A DNA stretch of 64,000 nt from assembly GCA_029718625.1 (NCBI GenBank), contig JAINUF010000034.1, positions 447,265 to 511,264 of the forward strand. The letters run 5' to 3'. The notes beneath the pieces were generated by a model. The model was not told the origin of the DNA. It ran no database searches and worked only from the letters and a program-made list of their open reading frames with translations. This document shows positions 1-12,553 of this stretch, piece by piece (positions within the stretch are counted from its first letter, which is position 1; each line of letters starts with the position of its first letter). The position numbers and the translations under genes were made by a program. The DNA is from Synaphobranchus kaupii. Lineage: Eukaryota; Chordata; Actinopteri; Anguilliformes; Synaphobranchidae.

Positions 1-542
1 GTGGCCACAGCGGCTCTAGAGTGAGATGTCTAACTGACATGCCAGCTGAGTCAGGCTCATCCAAGACTTATTGGAAAATATGAGCATCAAACACAATTTC
101 TGCTACATGTGTCAGAAGTAATTTTTAACTCTTACAGCACAGTTTGTGATACTGGACCTTGTGAAGCCATGTAGTATGTTTATAGGGGTAATTTAGGATT
201 TCACAAGAGGTGTTGGGTTTGGACCCATCCCACGACAGGGTAAGGAAGCGCGCTCCAAATTGGAGTTGTCATCTCTTACGCCATGTAAGAGGTGCACCAT
301 GTACCTCAGTCCAGACTTTATAAGGCAACAAAAAGCATGGAGTCGGTGTGGACTTATATGATCACTGAAAACAGTACAAACAGTTGATTTTGTAGTTTCC
401 TTCTCTGGGTCGCTTGCAATATTTTTGACAGAAATAGCAAAGGTTAAATTACCATGATCCTGAATAACACTCATGCTCTATTTTCAGTATATTTAAACAT
501 TTTTGTTGGCGTGAGTGACATTTGGAGCGTGAAACTATTTTT

Positions 543-576
<34 letters not shown>

Positions 577-1279
577 CTCAGTTCACTCTTGGTTGAGTGT
601 GCACCGTGCAGAGGATCCGTTCCAGATTCATAGATGCATCAAAGTGGAAATTTTCTGGAACAAAAAAACTCTTAAAAATTAGAAACTAATGCAAAACAAT
701 ATTAGTATAGCAAAGCAATCAAAATTGCTGTGTATTTGCATGTTCAAATGATGATATCATGTTATACAACAATGAGATCCGAACGAGTAACGCGATTGGA
801 CGAGACGCATTCCACCAGTATTTAGCATAACTGCACTGCCAGTGCGTAGACGCCTTCTATAGAGCATTGCCTAGGAAGCATAAACAACAACAATAGCAAC
901 AGCAACAGGGTGCTAGCAATTTGGCGAATCCGAAATAAAGAATGAGTTAATCAAAAGTTATCATTACAATATTTTTTCATTACTTACTAAACGTTTATGT
1001 TAACATTGTTGTATAGACCTGCGGCGATGTCACAGCAGTGATTATATTTCCAAAAACGCACTCCCTCTCGCACTCCATCTATTGCTTAAATAGAAGCATC
1101 ACAATATACAGTATGTGTCATCATATGTGATTTAATATAAGCGCAAAATTATTTGCACATCATACAAGATGTTAGTATTTATTGAAATAGTGCAATTCAT
1201 CAGGCCATTTAAGCCCCTGCTTAAATGAAGATTAAATTAATTCAAGGTTAAATTAAAGTCCATCAAAATGTGACACGCA
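1..1279. other. stim2 upstream intron (inferred), no gene seen
   Basis: No coding exon, RNA gene or full element was recognised. There is a (TG)n microsatellite at about 547-575 and A/T-rich unique-looking sequence. The intron assignment is inferred from the stim2 exons at 13717 onward, which lack the EF-hand and signal-peptide exons. Confidence 0.5.
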
Positions 1280-2250
1280 TTAAAGGGTAAGTTCGCTATT
1301 TTGGACCTTGGACCCTATTTGCGGTCCGTCTTCCATGAACCTGACCCATGAAGTCCATTTTTTCGCTGATCGGTCCAGTATTGAGTTCGCTACAGATTTC
1401 CTGTAGGCTCTCACTGGGCTACAATAGAAGTCAACGGGGCAATTAGAAATGTTCGATAAATGTGCTTTCATGTACAATAAATGAGACGGGAAGCTCAGGG
1501 TGTATTGTTACCGGTCTCAGTATGCTCTCCTGTGAAATGTATCTCAATCCGAACATTTTTACGTGCTTGGCATGGCTTGGAAGTAAGCATTTCTCTGTTG
1601 CTTGTTTTCGCTGCTCCCGCGGAGTACTATGTGTCGGGGGTAGGGGAGCGGGAAGGTGTGCCGGCCGTTTACAAAACTATCTAGTTGAGCAGTCTGCGTT
1701 TGTTTACCTGCAGCAACGTAGGCTACAATTTCCACAAAAAAACTTGGATGATGGATGACTATAATGATTACGAAGACGAAGAATTCGATTTTGACTTTGA
1801 CGTTACTGGCTACAGATTTGAGCCAGAATACACGGACACGGAACTACAAGAGATGGATGATAAGAGAGCAAGAGAAGAGAGAGAGGCTGAAGTTGCGCAG
1901 GTAATGTTATCCGAAGTCAGTGCGAGGTAGTGCGGTCGGAGAAATAGTTCTGTTTCAAATGGAACTGTTGTTTCAACGTTCGGTTTGCGTTTACGATAGC
2001 CATTCACAGGAGAGCATACTGAGACCGTAAGAATACACACTGAGCTATAAAAGCACATTTATCGTTGTTTTTCCATAACATTTCTAATTGCCCCGTTGAT
2101 TTCTATTGTAGCCCAGTGAGAGCCTACAGGAAATCTGTAGCGAACTCAATACTGGACCGATCAGCGAAAAAATGGACTTCATGGGTCAGGTTCATGGAAG
2201 ACGGACCGCAAATAGGGTCCAAGGTCCAAAATAGCGAACTTACCCTTTAA
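1280..2250 (+). mobile_element. TTAA-flanked non-autonomous DNA transposon, copy 1 (Kolobok-like)
   Basis: TTAA at 1280-1283 and TTAA at 2247-2250 bound a 971-bp unit whose ends are long inverted repeats starting AGGGTAAGTTCGC. The inverted repeats extend about 260 bp inward (1280 to about 1540 and about 1990 to 2250) with one indel of about 20 bp. A 4-bp TTAA duplication with purine-GGG ends fits the Kolobok superfamily; piggyBac also targets TTAA but has different ends. There is no transposase, so movement would need an enzyme from elsewhere. A second copy lies at 4503-5475 in the same orientation. Confidence 0.8.
1751..1930 (+). pseudogene. acidic ORF fragment inside TTAA element copy 1
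   Basis: From ATG at 1751 an ORF reads MDDYNDYEDEEFDFDF, then GYRFEPEYTDTELQEMDDKR, then an E/R/A-rich helix ending EVAQ. It then meets CAG|GTAATG at about 1898-1906, a good 5' splice site, and stops at 1928. The YRFEPEYT...EL pattern resembles the N-terminal part of fish P2X7-like cytoplasmic-domain proteins that often travel with transposons; this is a resemblance from memory, not a search. It is probably the first exon of a longer gene in the parent autonomous element. Confidence 0.45.
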
Positions 2251-3931
2251 CAGAGGAATCATCACAGATGGTTCTGCATAGAGCAAAGTGAGTTAGCTAT
2301 GATACTTCATATACATTATGAACATCTATTTTTATGTTTTTGCAGTAAGATATTTTTACATGTTATGACAGCCCTGTAACTGAGATTGATGTTACCCTCA
2401 GTAGCTTTAGGAATACACAGAACTTCGAGGACATGAAAGAGTTCAGACTTCAGACACAAATCCTCGCAAATATTACAAGAACATTTCCCAATCACAGTGA
2501 AAAGGAATTGGTGATTATTCATTATTTCCTCCACCTAAGTATTTGCTGTAGATTCATTGCCTGACATGCTTCAGCCCAGCTTTTGTGAAGACGGATCGAT
2601 TGGTACTCAAGCGTCAGGACAACCATATGTGACTCAACTGCCAGGACAACTATGTATGAATACAAAAATAAGTTGTTACCTGGGTAACTTGACTTGCCCG
2701 ATAAGATAAGGACAGCTGTGGCAAACAGAACTTTGCACTAAGTACAAAGTTCTTTGACCGAGGAAGGACATCAGTTCACCCTGTTTATTAAATATTCTTT
2801 AGGGTAAAGCTCTGTGTGCTGCCGAGCTTCCTTTTTTATTTATTTATGTAATTATCTATTTATTTAATTATTCATTTTTTGCATTTGTCAGTATTGAAGT
2901 TACCCAGGTAAATATTTATTAGTGTATTTGAATTGCAAGTGCCATAAGGATCCTGATAACGGTTCCCTGTACCTGTTACTCATCAATCCAGATCTGAGCT
3001 GTTTGATCTTCTGAAGGTCACATGTCCTCTGTCCACGGTGGTGCAGCTGAGGGAAAAGGGGCCTCTCTCTGTATGTGGGTCACACTCAGAATGGAGGCGG
3101 TGGGTGGGTGGGGGGTTGCTGGTGATAGATTGGGGGGCTCGCTCACATCTGGTGAAAGGCGTGTCACTGCTTATGTGGGCCACGAGGTCAGCGTCCCGCG
3201 CGAAAGCCGAAACCATGTTCCTGCATTGCATCATGGCTTCACAATCCTTCCCCATACACTGCATGCAGTTCCCAAGGTCTTACATTCATTATATTTAATG
3301 ATGTAATATTAGTGTTTTTTTCTTTTTCATTTCATGCATTTCAGCCATTCTTGGACAGTTAAGGAACATAAGGTTGATGAATGAGCTTATATTCATGTGT
3401 GTGCCATGGTATTGTGTGTGCCATGGGATTGAAAAGGCTTTTCACTAGCTGACTATACACGCGCGTGCGTGCGTGTGTGTGTGTAATATACACAATATCC
3501 ATCTACTGAGTGTCTGTGTTTATATACAGTCTATACATCCTCACAGTATTCTCAATATTTTTACACCGGGCATATGGATAATTTCCTGTCAGCAAACAGG
3601 GCACATGTGAAGCTGGCCAAAGATTCTGATTCGGTCTAGCCTTATATTGTTACCCACTTTATAATCTGACCCGAAGAGTAGTTATTCTAGATATTCTAGT
3701 ATGGCTGGTCCTGCTATTATATTTCAGTCGTAGGGCTGATGAGGCAACAAACAGCAGGCACTGTTCTTTTTTTCTTTTATTTTTGAAAACCTAGAAGAGG
3801 TACACTGAATGGTGCAAACATTTGCAGACATTCCATAAGGAGTGTGGTTTGTTGCCTCTAGCTGTCGGCCCATGCAAATGTATGGGAATGGGAGCAGCCA
3901 AACAGGTGTGCTGCAGCAAAGAGTACCAGTC

Positions 3932-3971
<40 letters not shown>

Positions 3972-4502
3972 CGAGTGAGCGAGAGAGAGAGAGAGAGCGT
4001 GTGTGCCAGAGTCTTTATGTGCCTGTAGCATGTCCATGTGTTCTTTTTATATATGTGCGAGTGTTGCGTCGATAGATGAAAGTGCAGTTGATTTGAATGT
4101 TCCAAGGATTTTAGATAAGAGCCTTTCTCTTGAAATACTGAGTGATAATGGTGTTCTATGGTGACGGCGTTTGCATATCGCTTTGAGTAATTCATACCTC
4201 TGCAGGATGTGGCATTTACAGGTAAAGTGAAGGAAATGCAACAGACTAAAAGGCCTACCTTAATTTCGCACTCGTGCATGAGGGAATATTACAGGGATAT
4301 GATATCCCACATAGGTGCAAACTAGGGTCAGGACATTTTTCGGTTTTCTCTGCATGATTAAAAGCCGATTTGTCCTTGTGACTACATTTTTTTTTGGAGG
4401 GGGGCGGGGGGTGCCTAGAGCCCGGTTTACAGCAGCAGGCCTGTTTCAGAGCGTAGGCTACGTCTTAGAAATCATGGCCTTAAGATTGCCAAACATTTTG
4501 AC
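2251..4502. other. intron stretch between the two TTAA elements
   Basis: No exon was recognised. Visible are a GT-rich patch at 3455-3485 and a (GT)n then (GA)n microsatellite at about 3932-3997. The rest is unique-looking sequence of ordinary composition. ORFs here are short and overlap in several frames, as expected by chance. Confidence 0.5.
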
Positions 4503-5475
4503 TTAAAGGGTAAGTTCGCTATTTTGGACCTTGGACCCTATTTGCGGTCCGTCTTCCATGAACCTGACCCATGAAGTCCATTTTTTCGCTGATCGGTCCA
4601 GTATTGAGTTCGCTACAGATTTCCTGTAGGCTCTCACTATGCTATAATAGAAGTCAACGGGGCAATTAGAAATGTTCGATAAATGTGCTTTCATGTACAA
4701 TAAATGAGACGGGAAGCTCAGGGTGTATTGTTACCGGTCTCAGTATGCTCTCCTGTGAAATGTATCTCAATCCGAACATTTTTACGTGCTTGGCATGGCT
4801 TGGAAGTAAGCATTTCTCTGTTGCTTGTTTTCGCTGCTCCCGCGGAGTACTATGTATCGGGGGTAGGGGAGCGGGAAGGTGTGACGGCCGTTTACGAAAC
4901 TATCTAGTTGAGCAGTCTGCGTTTGTTTACCTGCAGCAACGTAGCCTACAATTTCCACAAAAAAACTTGGATGATGGATGACTATAATGATTACGAAGAC
5001 GAAGAATTCGATTTTGACTGACGTTACTCGCTACAGATTTGAGCCAGAATACACAGACACGGAACTACAAGAGATGGATGATAAGAGAGCAAGAGAAGAG
5101 AGAGAGGCTGAAGTTGCGCAGGTAATGTTATCCGAAGTCAGTGCGAGGTAGTGCGGTCGGAGAAATAGTTCTGTTTCAAATGGAACTGTTGTTTCAACGT
5201 TCGGTTTGCGTTTGCGATAGCCTACATTTCACAGGAGAGCATACTGAGACCGTAAGAATACACACTGAGCTATAAAAGCACATTTATCGTTGTTTTTCCA
5301 TAACATTTCTAATTGCCCCGTTGACTTCTATTGTAGCCCAATGAGAGCCTGCAGGAAATCTGTACCGAACTCAATACTGGACCGATCAGCGAAAAAATGG
5401 ACTTCATGGGTCAGGTTCATGGAAGACGGACCGCAAATAGGGTCCAAGGTCCAAAATAGCGAACTTACCCTTTAA
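4503..5475 (+). mobile_element. TTAA-flanked non-autonomous DNA transposon, copy 2 (Kolobok-like)
   Basis: This copy is 973 bp, TTAA-flanked (4503-4506 and 5472-5475), and nearly identical to 1280-2250 along its whole length and in the same orientation. The internal acidic ORF is damaged: relative to copy 1 about four bases are missing near 5019-5021, giving a stop right after the FDFD residues. The splice-donor-like CAG|GTAATG is retained near 5121. The high identity suggests that both insertions are recent, or that one duplicated locally. Confidence 0.8.
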
Positions 5476-6112
5476 GCCTATAGCTTTGTGTCTCATGTGC
5501 ACTGTACTCAAGGGGACGGAGGACGAAAATGATAAACTATGAGGCATTGTTTTCACTTAGTGAAGTTAACCATTTATTGCGCTTGACAGTGGTTCCAAAC
5601 TAAAGCAACTACAAAAAGAGAGGGGGTGACAATTAAGAACACTAAGACACTCGCAGGAGGAAATGTGTGAGTCTCCCTCACTACGGCTGATATTATTTTG
5701 GAAGCTACACCTGCATATGCAACTTGCTTTGACCTACAGAGAATAAATGTGTGCTTCAAGAGGGAAGCTATTGTATGTTGGCTATCATATATATTCTGAC
5801 ATCAGTGTGACATTTTTGTGAAGTACTTTCAGGACTATAAGCCTGTCTCTCGAATAGCCTACAATAAACAGTGATGTGTTAATGCAAGGCCGATTTAGCC
5901 TAAAGATAGTAGCCTAGACTGCGTTTGCGCTGTTCACCTTCATCAAGGCAATGGCTTTAAAAGGAAAACTATTTATTAATCATATGAAAAACAAACATTA
6001 GATCCAAGTACTTTTAAATTAATGCATTAAATCCCATCAATAATTATAGCATTACATGAAAAAAAAAACAGAATTTAATTTTAGGCGAAGAAAATAACAA
6101 AACCATGTATAT
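5476..6112. other. intron stretch, nothing recognised
   Basis: This is AT-rich unique-looking sequence with a short A-run at 6059-6068. No exon or element ends are seen. Confidence 0.45.
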
Positions 6113-6343
6113 GGGCGGCAGTGAAGTATAATGGTTAAGAAACTGGCCTTGTAACCGAAAGGTTTCAGGTTCGATTCCCAGCTAGGACACTGCCGTTGTA
6201 CCCTTGAGCAAGGTACTTAACCGGAATCGCTTCAGTATATATCCAGCTGTATAAATGGATAATATGTAAAACATGATAAAAAGTTGTGTAAGTCGCTCTG
6301 GATAAGAGCGTCTGCTAAATGCCTGTAATGTAATGTAATGTAT
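6113..6343 (+). repeat. tRNA-derived SINE (full-length looking)
   Basis: The 5' part resembles a tRNA promoter: an A-box-like TATAATGGTTAAG and a B-box GGTTCGATTCC at 6168-6178. A body with ACCCTTGAGCAAGGTACTTA follows, then the tail GTCGCTCTGGATAAGAGCG and TCTGCTAAATG, then a (TGTAA)n run. This 3' tail is widespread in fish SINEs and related LINEs. Related fragments occur at 18590, 21381, 36465 and 38345. Confidence 0.85.
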
Positions 6344-6410
6344 AAGCGGTTGATTGCATGTTTTATCTTGTGTTTTTCTTATAACAGTCATACTTCAGGA
6401 AATTTTAGGT

Positions 6411-6488
6411 TTTAGGGTTCAGATTAGGGTAGGTTAGCGTTAGGGTTAGGTTTAGGTTTAGGAAAACAGTAAGTGTGAGGGTTAGGAT
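6411..6488. repeat. degenerate TTAGGG-like interstitial telomeric repeat
   Basis: Several TTAGGG, GTTAGG and TTTAGG units occur within about 75 bp just after the SINE. They are too degenerate and short to be a telomere. It could be an interstitial telomeric remnant or a simple repeat. Confidence 0.5.
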
Positions 6489-8156
6489 TATATTTATGAG
6501 CTTGGGAAAGGGTTTGTCTTTGATTTTGAATGATCCCAAAAGTGAAAAAAATTGGATGTAACACTATAGCCTTATAAATTTAAATTTTTTCAATGTAATG
6601 TTAAATGTGAATATACCACGTACGTATATGAGTGGGCAAACATATCTGACACCCGCACGCATATACACAGACACACAATGCAAACGATTTTATGATTAAG
6701 TTTTTTTCTATGTGCTTAAGAATCTCCCAGTGAGTACTGTTTTACTTGAGTAAACGGCCCCACCCCCTAGTACTAACAGAACCTGCCTCCAATCAGCTGC
6801 AGTGCATTTGAATGCCTTTACACCAGCTTCAGCCTAAACCCAGCCATTTTATTTTATGAGCACCTGAGCTGTCATTTCTCTGCGGGTACGTCAACTGTCA
6901 GGCACGCTCTTGGCTCCCCTTACCTGGCTGGGTCTCTGCCCTGATTGGCAGCGTCCGATGCCAGGTGTAGCGCAGCACCTGTGCGTTAATGAGCTTCTCT
7001 TACGGGAGTACCTGCTTGGAGTTGGCACTGTGCGGATCCCACAGATCTCTGCACCATCTGGATGGGCTAATAGCAGACACAGGTGATTGCACAGGTGCGT
7101 CCATTTAACGTTAGTAAATAAGGCACCTTTCTCAAGGACACTGCGGTGGGGCCCCTCCTGGGAACGTATCCCACAAACCTCTGGTTGCAAGCCCAGTTCT
7201 TTAACAACCTTGGCACGGTACCATCGCAATTCATAATTTCTTTCCTAGGGCCTTGTTTGGGCTTGGCTGCCCTCCTTTCAATATATAAATCAAATTCTGG
7301 CAAACCCGCAGTGAACTAGCATGGGCAATTAAAACAGTTAAAACGGGGCTAAAATCGTACATCACAGAAGGCGTTGTTGTACGAAAGTCTGCAATGACAC
7401 GCGGGATTGGCCCTCTCTGGAACTGTGCCCCACAGAAGGATTTCTTCCACTGGAGGAGTGGAGGGACATTAAAGAGTTTTATGCACTGGTCCTGTCCTTA
7501 ATGCTGTGGCACACTTGAGAGATGGATCTGTCAAATGGTTTCTTTAGGAAAGCCGAGAATGGACGTGCCAAAGCGCTTTACGTATTGCAGACTGACCGTA
7601 CCCTGTGGTGAAACGACTTTGTTACCCCTGGATTTTATTTTAGTGTAATATCATCCGAGTCTCTATAAACATTACGCATTAATTAAGTATTAGTATTTAT
7701 TTAATTGTGTGTGTGCGTGTGCGTGTGTGTGTGTGCGCGTTTAAGAGAGGGCCTTTCCTTTATGTTTTTATTTATTTTTTGATTGAGGTACTGTTTTAAA
7801 TATCCCCCACTTTCGCTGCAGGGCCCTTGGGTTCATGATATCAGAATTGACCTTCATTTTATCATTTCAAATTGGACAGCAAGGTGTTCAAAACCCCAGT
7901 GGGGGTTTGATATTTGCCATAAATAGTTACGGTAGCCCTGGAACATGGCTCCGCTGCATGCTTGATTTCGATAATTAGGCGTGCGGCTGCATAAATCCTT
8001 AAGATTATTTGCTCTGTGTATTAGCATGCCTGGGCAGCTGGTTTATACCGAGGAGAATACATGATAAGAGGGTCCAATTACTGCAGGATATGTCACTCAT
8101 GGAGCATAGGTTTATGGGGTGCTGCTAAACCAAACCCATAAACAACAGCAGCAACA
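6489..8156. other. intron stretch, no gene seen
   Basis: There is a GT-rich patch near 7707-7742 and otherwise unremarkable sequence. No splice-flanked conserved reading frame was recognised. Confidence 0.45.
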
Positions 8157-8157
8157 A

Positions 8158-8210
8158 CAATAATAATAATAATATTACTACTATTATTATTATTATTATT
8201 ATTATTATTA
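8158..8210. repeat. palindromic (TAA)n/(TTA)n microsatellite
   Basis: TAA repeats run into their reverse complement (TTA)n with a short ATTACTACT centre, so the tract can fold into an AT hairpin. Confidence 0.8.
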
Positions 8211-8269
8211 GGGGACCGAGCAGCACAGCTGCTGTTCTGATTTTTTTTATTTTTTTTTTATTTCTCCCC

Positions 8270-8880
8270 TTTCACCTAAAATTCCTGTGAGCTGATTTGG
8301 CCTAGAATCACCTAGCTTGGCAGACTTATTGGGATTGCCAAACTCTTTGATCCTGTAGATTATGACGCAGATTGAACACCTGGTGGCGCTGTAGTGCACG
8401 TGACAAAATTTTACCATTGACACGCCCACTGCCGATACCTCATTTGACCTAGAGTCAAAAAATTTGGTATACAAGTCCCTCTGCTCATGCCGAACAAATT
8501 TGCCTCAAGGACCCATAAAGTCCGCCATATTGGATTTTCCGCTAATTAGCATTATTTGAAAAACAAATGCTGCTACTCCTACGAATTTTGACCAATTTAG
8601 ACAAAACTTGGTACGCACACTCTTTAGACCATGCTTCATAAAATTTTGTAAAGAATTTTGATATGTTAGAAAATGCCCGAATGACGAGCCAATGAATTTG
8701 TAGTGGGCGCAGCTTATCACATAAATGCTAATAATTCTGAAACCATTTGACATAAAGTTCTGAAACTTGGTGGGTTGATTGAGAGTTAGATCAGGACTCC
8801 AGTTACAATGGCTTAGCCCAATCAAACCACATGGTGGCGCTATAGAGATCCAAACATTCACTGTTCCCTTGCAGAGATTT
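8270..8880 (-). repeat. unclassified interspersed fish repeat
   Basis: The segment contains sentences typical of a dispersed fish repeat seen in many genomes: GGTGGCGCTGTAGTGC, AAACTTGGTACGCACAC, then ATGGCTTAGCCCAATC and CACATGGTGGCGCTATAG. The GGTGGCGCTATAG motif recurs at both ends. Class and true ends are not clear; strand is arbitrary. Confidence 0.4.
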
Positions 8881-11800
8881 CTGACTTGCAACACTGACAA
8901 AAGCCCTGATTAGAAACATAGACATTTGCTTTTTGGGTCAACCCTGTCTTGAATTGTCCACCATTTTGGAGTGTCTGTGTTTGACAAATGCTGCTTATGC
9001 TGCTCCGTCCCCGGGAATCACAGCTATATTTATTGTTATTATTATTATTATTAATAATGTTTTTATCGTCAGGAATCTCAGGCAAGTTTAACATGAAGAT
9101 GTACACAAACAATAGTTTCATGTGCTCAGGACTGCCCTGAATGTATGCACTTAACCAGAGGATGCTCGTAACAGGCGTAAAGGAGGGATTAAACCAGGGA
9201 ACAGCTGTGCAAAGTGCAATAAAACAAAGTATGTGATTGTCCTTTACAGGCGTGCCGCCAGGGATCTTGGGCCTCATGAAAAGATTTCGCATTTGGTCTC
9301 GCCACCACTGCAGGTCACCTCATCCCTGCACAATTACAGCACCATTTTGTTTATGCTTGGAATCATCCAACTACCCCCCCCCGGCCTACCGGCCTATATG
9401 CAGTAATAGGGGACTTGACTGTACTGGGAAAAGATCTGAGGATTAAGGCGGAAGTACAGAGACATAGCAAGAGAGGGAGGGAGAGAGGAAAAAACAGTAT
9501 GGGGTGGGGGGTAGGGTAAGGTGGGGTGGCTTGGGAGAGAGAGAGGCACAGAGCGAGAGGCCAGGATTCTAGAATGTTCCCCTCTAGCGTCAGGATTCTG
9601 ACTGAGACAGTCCACACATTTTCTTCTCATCACATGGGGGAACGGGGGGTTGGGGGGTGGGGGAAGAGTATCTCCTTTCAGGCAGCAGCACATTTTTTTT
9701 GATCAGGATGGGCAGATGCCAGGGAGCCTCTGACCCGAGCGCATTGCTAAGTAAACACATGACCCCAAAGAGCGAGGGAGAGGATCGCTGAGGAGGAGTT
9801 CATGGAGGAATAAGACAGGTTGAATATAAGGAAGTCATTCATGTTCTGTCCTTTACAGCACACACTTTACCTCATTAAATCTTTTTGTTTGTTTTTTAGC
9901 TGTTTTTGAATTTTTTTGCTTTATGTGTTTTTGCGTTTTGGAAATGTCCGTGTGCGTGTGTGCGCGCGCGCGTGTAAACGACCATGCGAGCTTTGTGTAA
10001 ATCCATGTTTGAATGAGTGTGTGGTCATTGTGTGATGATATGGATGTGCAACCAATATACACAGGTGTTGTTTGTGTAGGTCTTGTGTAGGTATTTGTGT
10101 CGTCTTTGCGTAGGTTTTTGTGGGTACAGGTATTTGAAAGTAATTGTGTTAGCTTATGTGGATTTCATATAGAGTTGTGTTGCTGTTGGTGTTGTGGATT
10201 TTGTGTTGGTATTTCGGTTGTTGTTGGTGTTGCCTTAAGAGTTATTTGCGTTTTGCTAGTGTTGATGCATTTGTTAGTGTTGCACAGACTGGTTGGTATT
10301 GCACTGATGGATTAATCGCTGTTCTCAGAGGAGATGAGTCACCGAGCACACGGCTGCCTTTAGGGCCGGTCACGCATGATTCTGCTTATACGTCCCACAG
10401 AAACAGAACGGCTCTAAAAACGGAAACCATCGTGTTTCCCGCGAGTTCACCAGGAGGAGACAGGTCGCCCGGAACGTTCTCAGAACAGACGGACTCTTTG
10501 TTTGACTAGTAATAGCTGTGTAAGGAGGGGGGTGGGTGGGGGCGTCACACGGTCTACGTGTCTGTCTGGGGCGTCCCCATTCATTCTGCCTTGGGGCGCG
10601 CACTCTCCAAAATAAAACGCCTCATTCAGACCCCACTTTCTCACAGGAGTGGATATAACCAGCACTTGCGGTGCATTGTTTGTGGCCGACGAAGAGTTTC
10701 TCCTCGTGAAGCATTACGTTCTAAAAACAAAAAGCTCTGTTCATGTTAGTTGCGACTCTCCTGGTGGGCTTTCTTTCACTCTCTAGTGCCTCAAGTGGTG
10801 AACTTTCAGTGCTGCGGGAAGAGTTCTCTTAGTGAGTGAGGGAGTGACAAAAAAAAAAAGCACTCAAGTTTCTGCTTCCATCCACAGGCATGCAGTAACT
10901 TCAGTGTCACACAGTTTTAACTGGCTTGGTGTTTCTGCAATGGACTGGAAATGACTAGTTTCATGGCCGTATATTGGTCCTCTAAATTGAAAGCAGCAGT
11001 GCTTTGATCAGTACAATCAACATTCATTAAGGTCTCCACTGTGAAACACCTTCATGTTTCCTGATTGGTAGCTCAGAAATTACCTATGAATTCCCTTTGT
11101 TATAGAGTACAGAATTACAGATACAGAGTACCCTCCGCACATGAATAGGCTATTACCAATAATCATAGCTTGTATGTGGACTAAATGCTCTCGTCCATGG
11201 GTCTGTTTGCAAGTAAGATAACTGAAAAGCGTTGTTGTTGAATTTTCATGAAACTTGGAGAGACAGAGGTGAGAGTATTCAATTTTAGGTTGGTTGGTTA
11301 CAGCATGCACCCAGTTTTGGATGTTTTTTGTTATGTTCAGATCTTGTTCTGGCCAACCCCGGTAGCACCCCGGAACACTCCCACAGTCAGTTAATCTCTG
11401 TGGTTTTCTCTTAGCTGCACGGTGGCTGCGCAGCTTGTCTGTATGTTTTATGTTTTCCGTTCCACACGTCATCATACACGGACACGCACGGACACGCGCT
11501 GCTCCACGGCGGTCCCAGCGCCAACCCACAGAACTGATCCTTCCCTGGTTTCTGTATCGGCAGGGAAAACGAGGAAGCTCCCAGCAATGCTTCCTGTTGC
11601 CATAGCTGCAGTGCAGAAATCCCCACTCGTATGTCATCACCGCAGTGAGCTGGCAGCCCTGGCTTGTGCGGGCCTCATCGGATGGCATCATCAAATATCT
11701 ATACCTGTAACCAGTAAATAGTCTGTTTGCAAATTAATAATATGCTACATTGTAGCACATATTACATTGTTTTTGTTTATTGAACTGCAACTTAAAATCA

Positions 11801-12513
11801 ATCCCCTTCAAAGACTTGTTTAACTTTCTGAAGTTTAAAAGTCCAGGCATTATTGGCGATAGTTATCAGAAATTAATACATTTTCTCAGGAGGCATAATC
11901 AATATAGACTTGACCAATATTAGCTTGTGGATCACCAGGCTGTCAGTTTTACAGTATGTTTGGCATTTTCTCAGCTGTAGAAATGTATTCCCAGTTATTA
12001 ATTTGAGTAGCATATGAAAATGGTCATAAGTAGTCAAAACTCTGCATATTCTCTTCTATTTTACATGTACTTTCACAGCATTACCTGGTTAGGAGTTAAT
12101 TTGTCTCCCTTATTCGCACTGTTCACATTAAAAAGTGAAAAGAACAATGCTTGTTATTGGCTTTGCAGACATTCTTTATGAACCCCTGGATGGAGATTTT
12201 GCACTTTCTGAATTAATATTACCACAAATAAAATCTGTATAATGTGTATACATTTATTGTATATTCGGCAATGTGCAGTGCAAGCCGGTCCAGTCAATTA
12301 GCCCCTAAGTGGGGTTCGCTTAATGGTCAGTTGCATCGTGCAGCCCAAGTGAATGACATTGATTGACATGGAGTATGAAAAGAGCATGCGTCGTAACCGT
12401 GGCAACACAAAGCCTATTTGGTTTTTTTGGCCAGGTCTTCCTGGCACAGGTGCGATGCGGATGCAAATCAGCCGGTACCTGTGTGCCTGTGGGTGTGGCT
12501 GTTTGTTTACATC

Positions 12514-12553
<40 letters not shown>

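Noticed and set aside
1280..1477. Conserved-looking 61-65-residue ORF present four times (1280, 2065, 4503, 5290)
   Set aside because: It lies in the terminal inverted repeats of the TTAA element and its strand follows the arm. It is a by-product of the repeat, not a gene.
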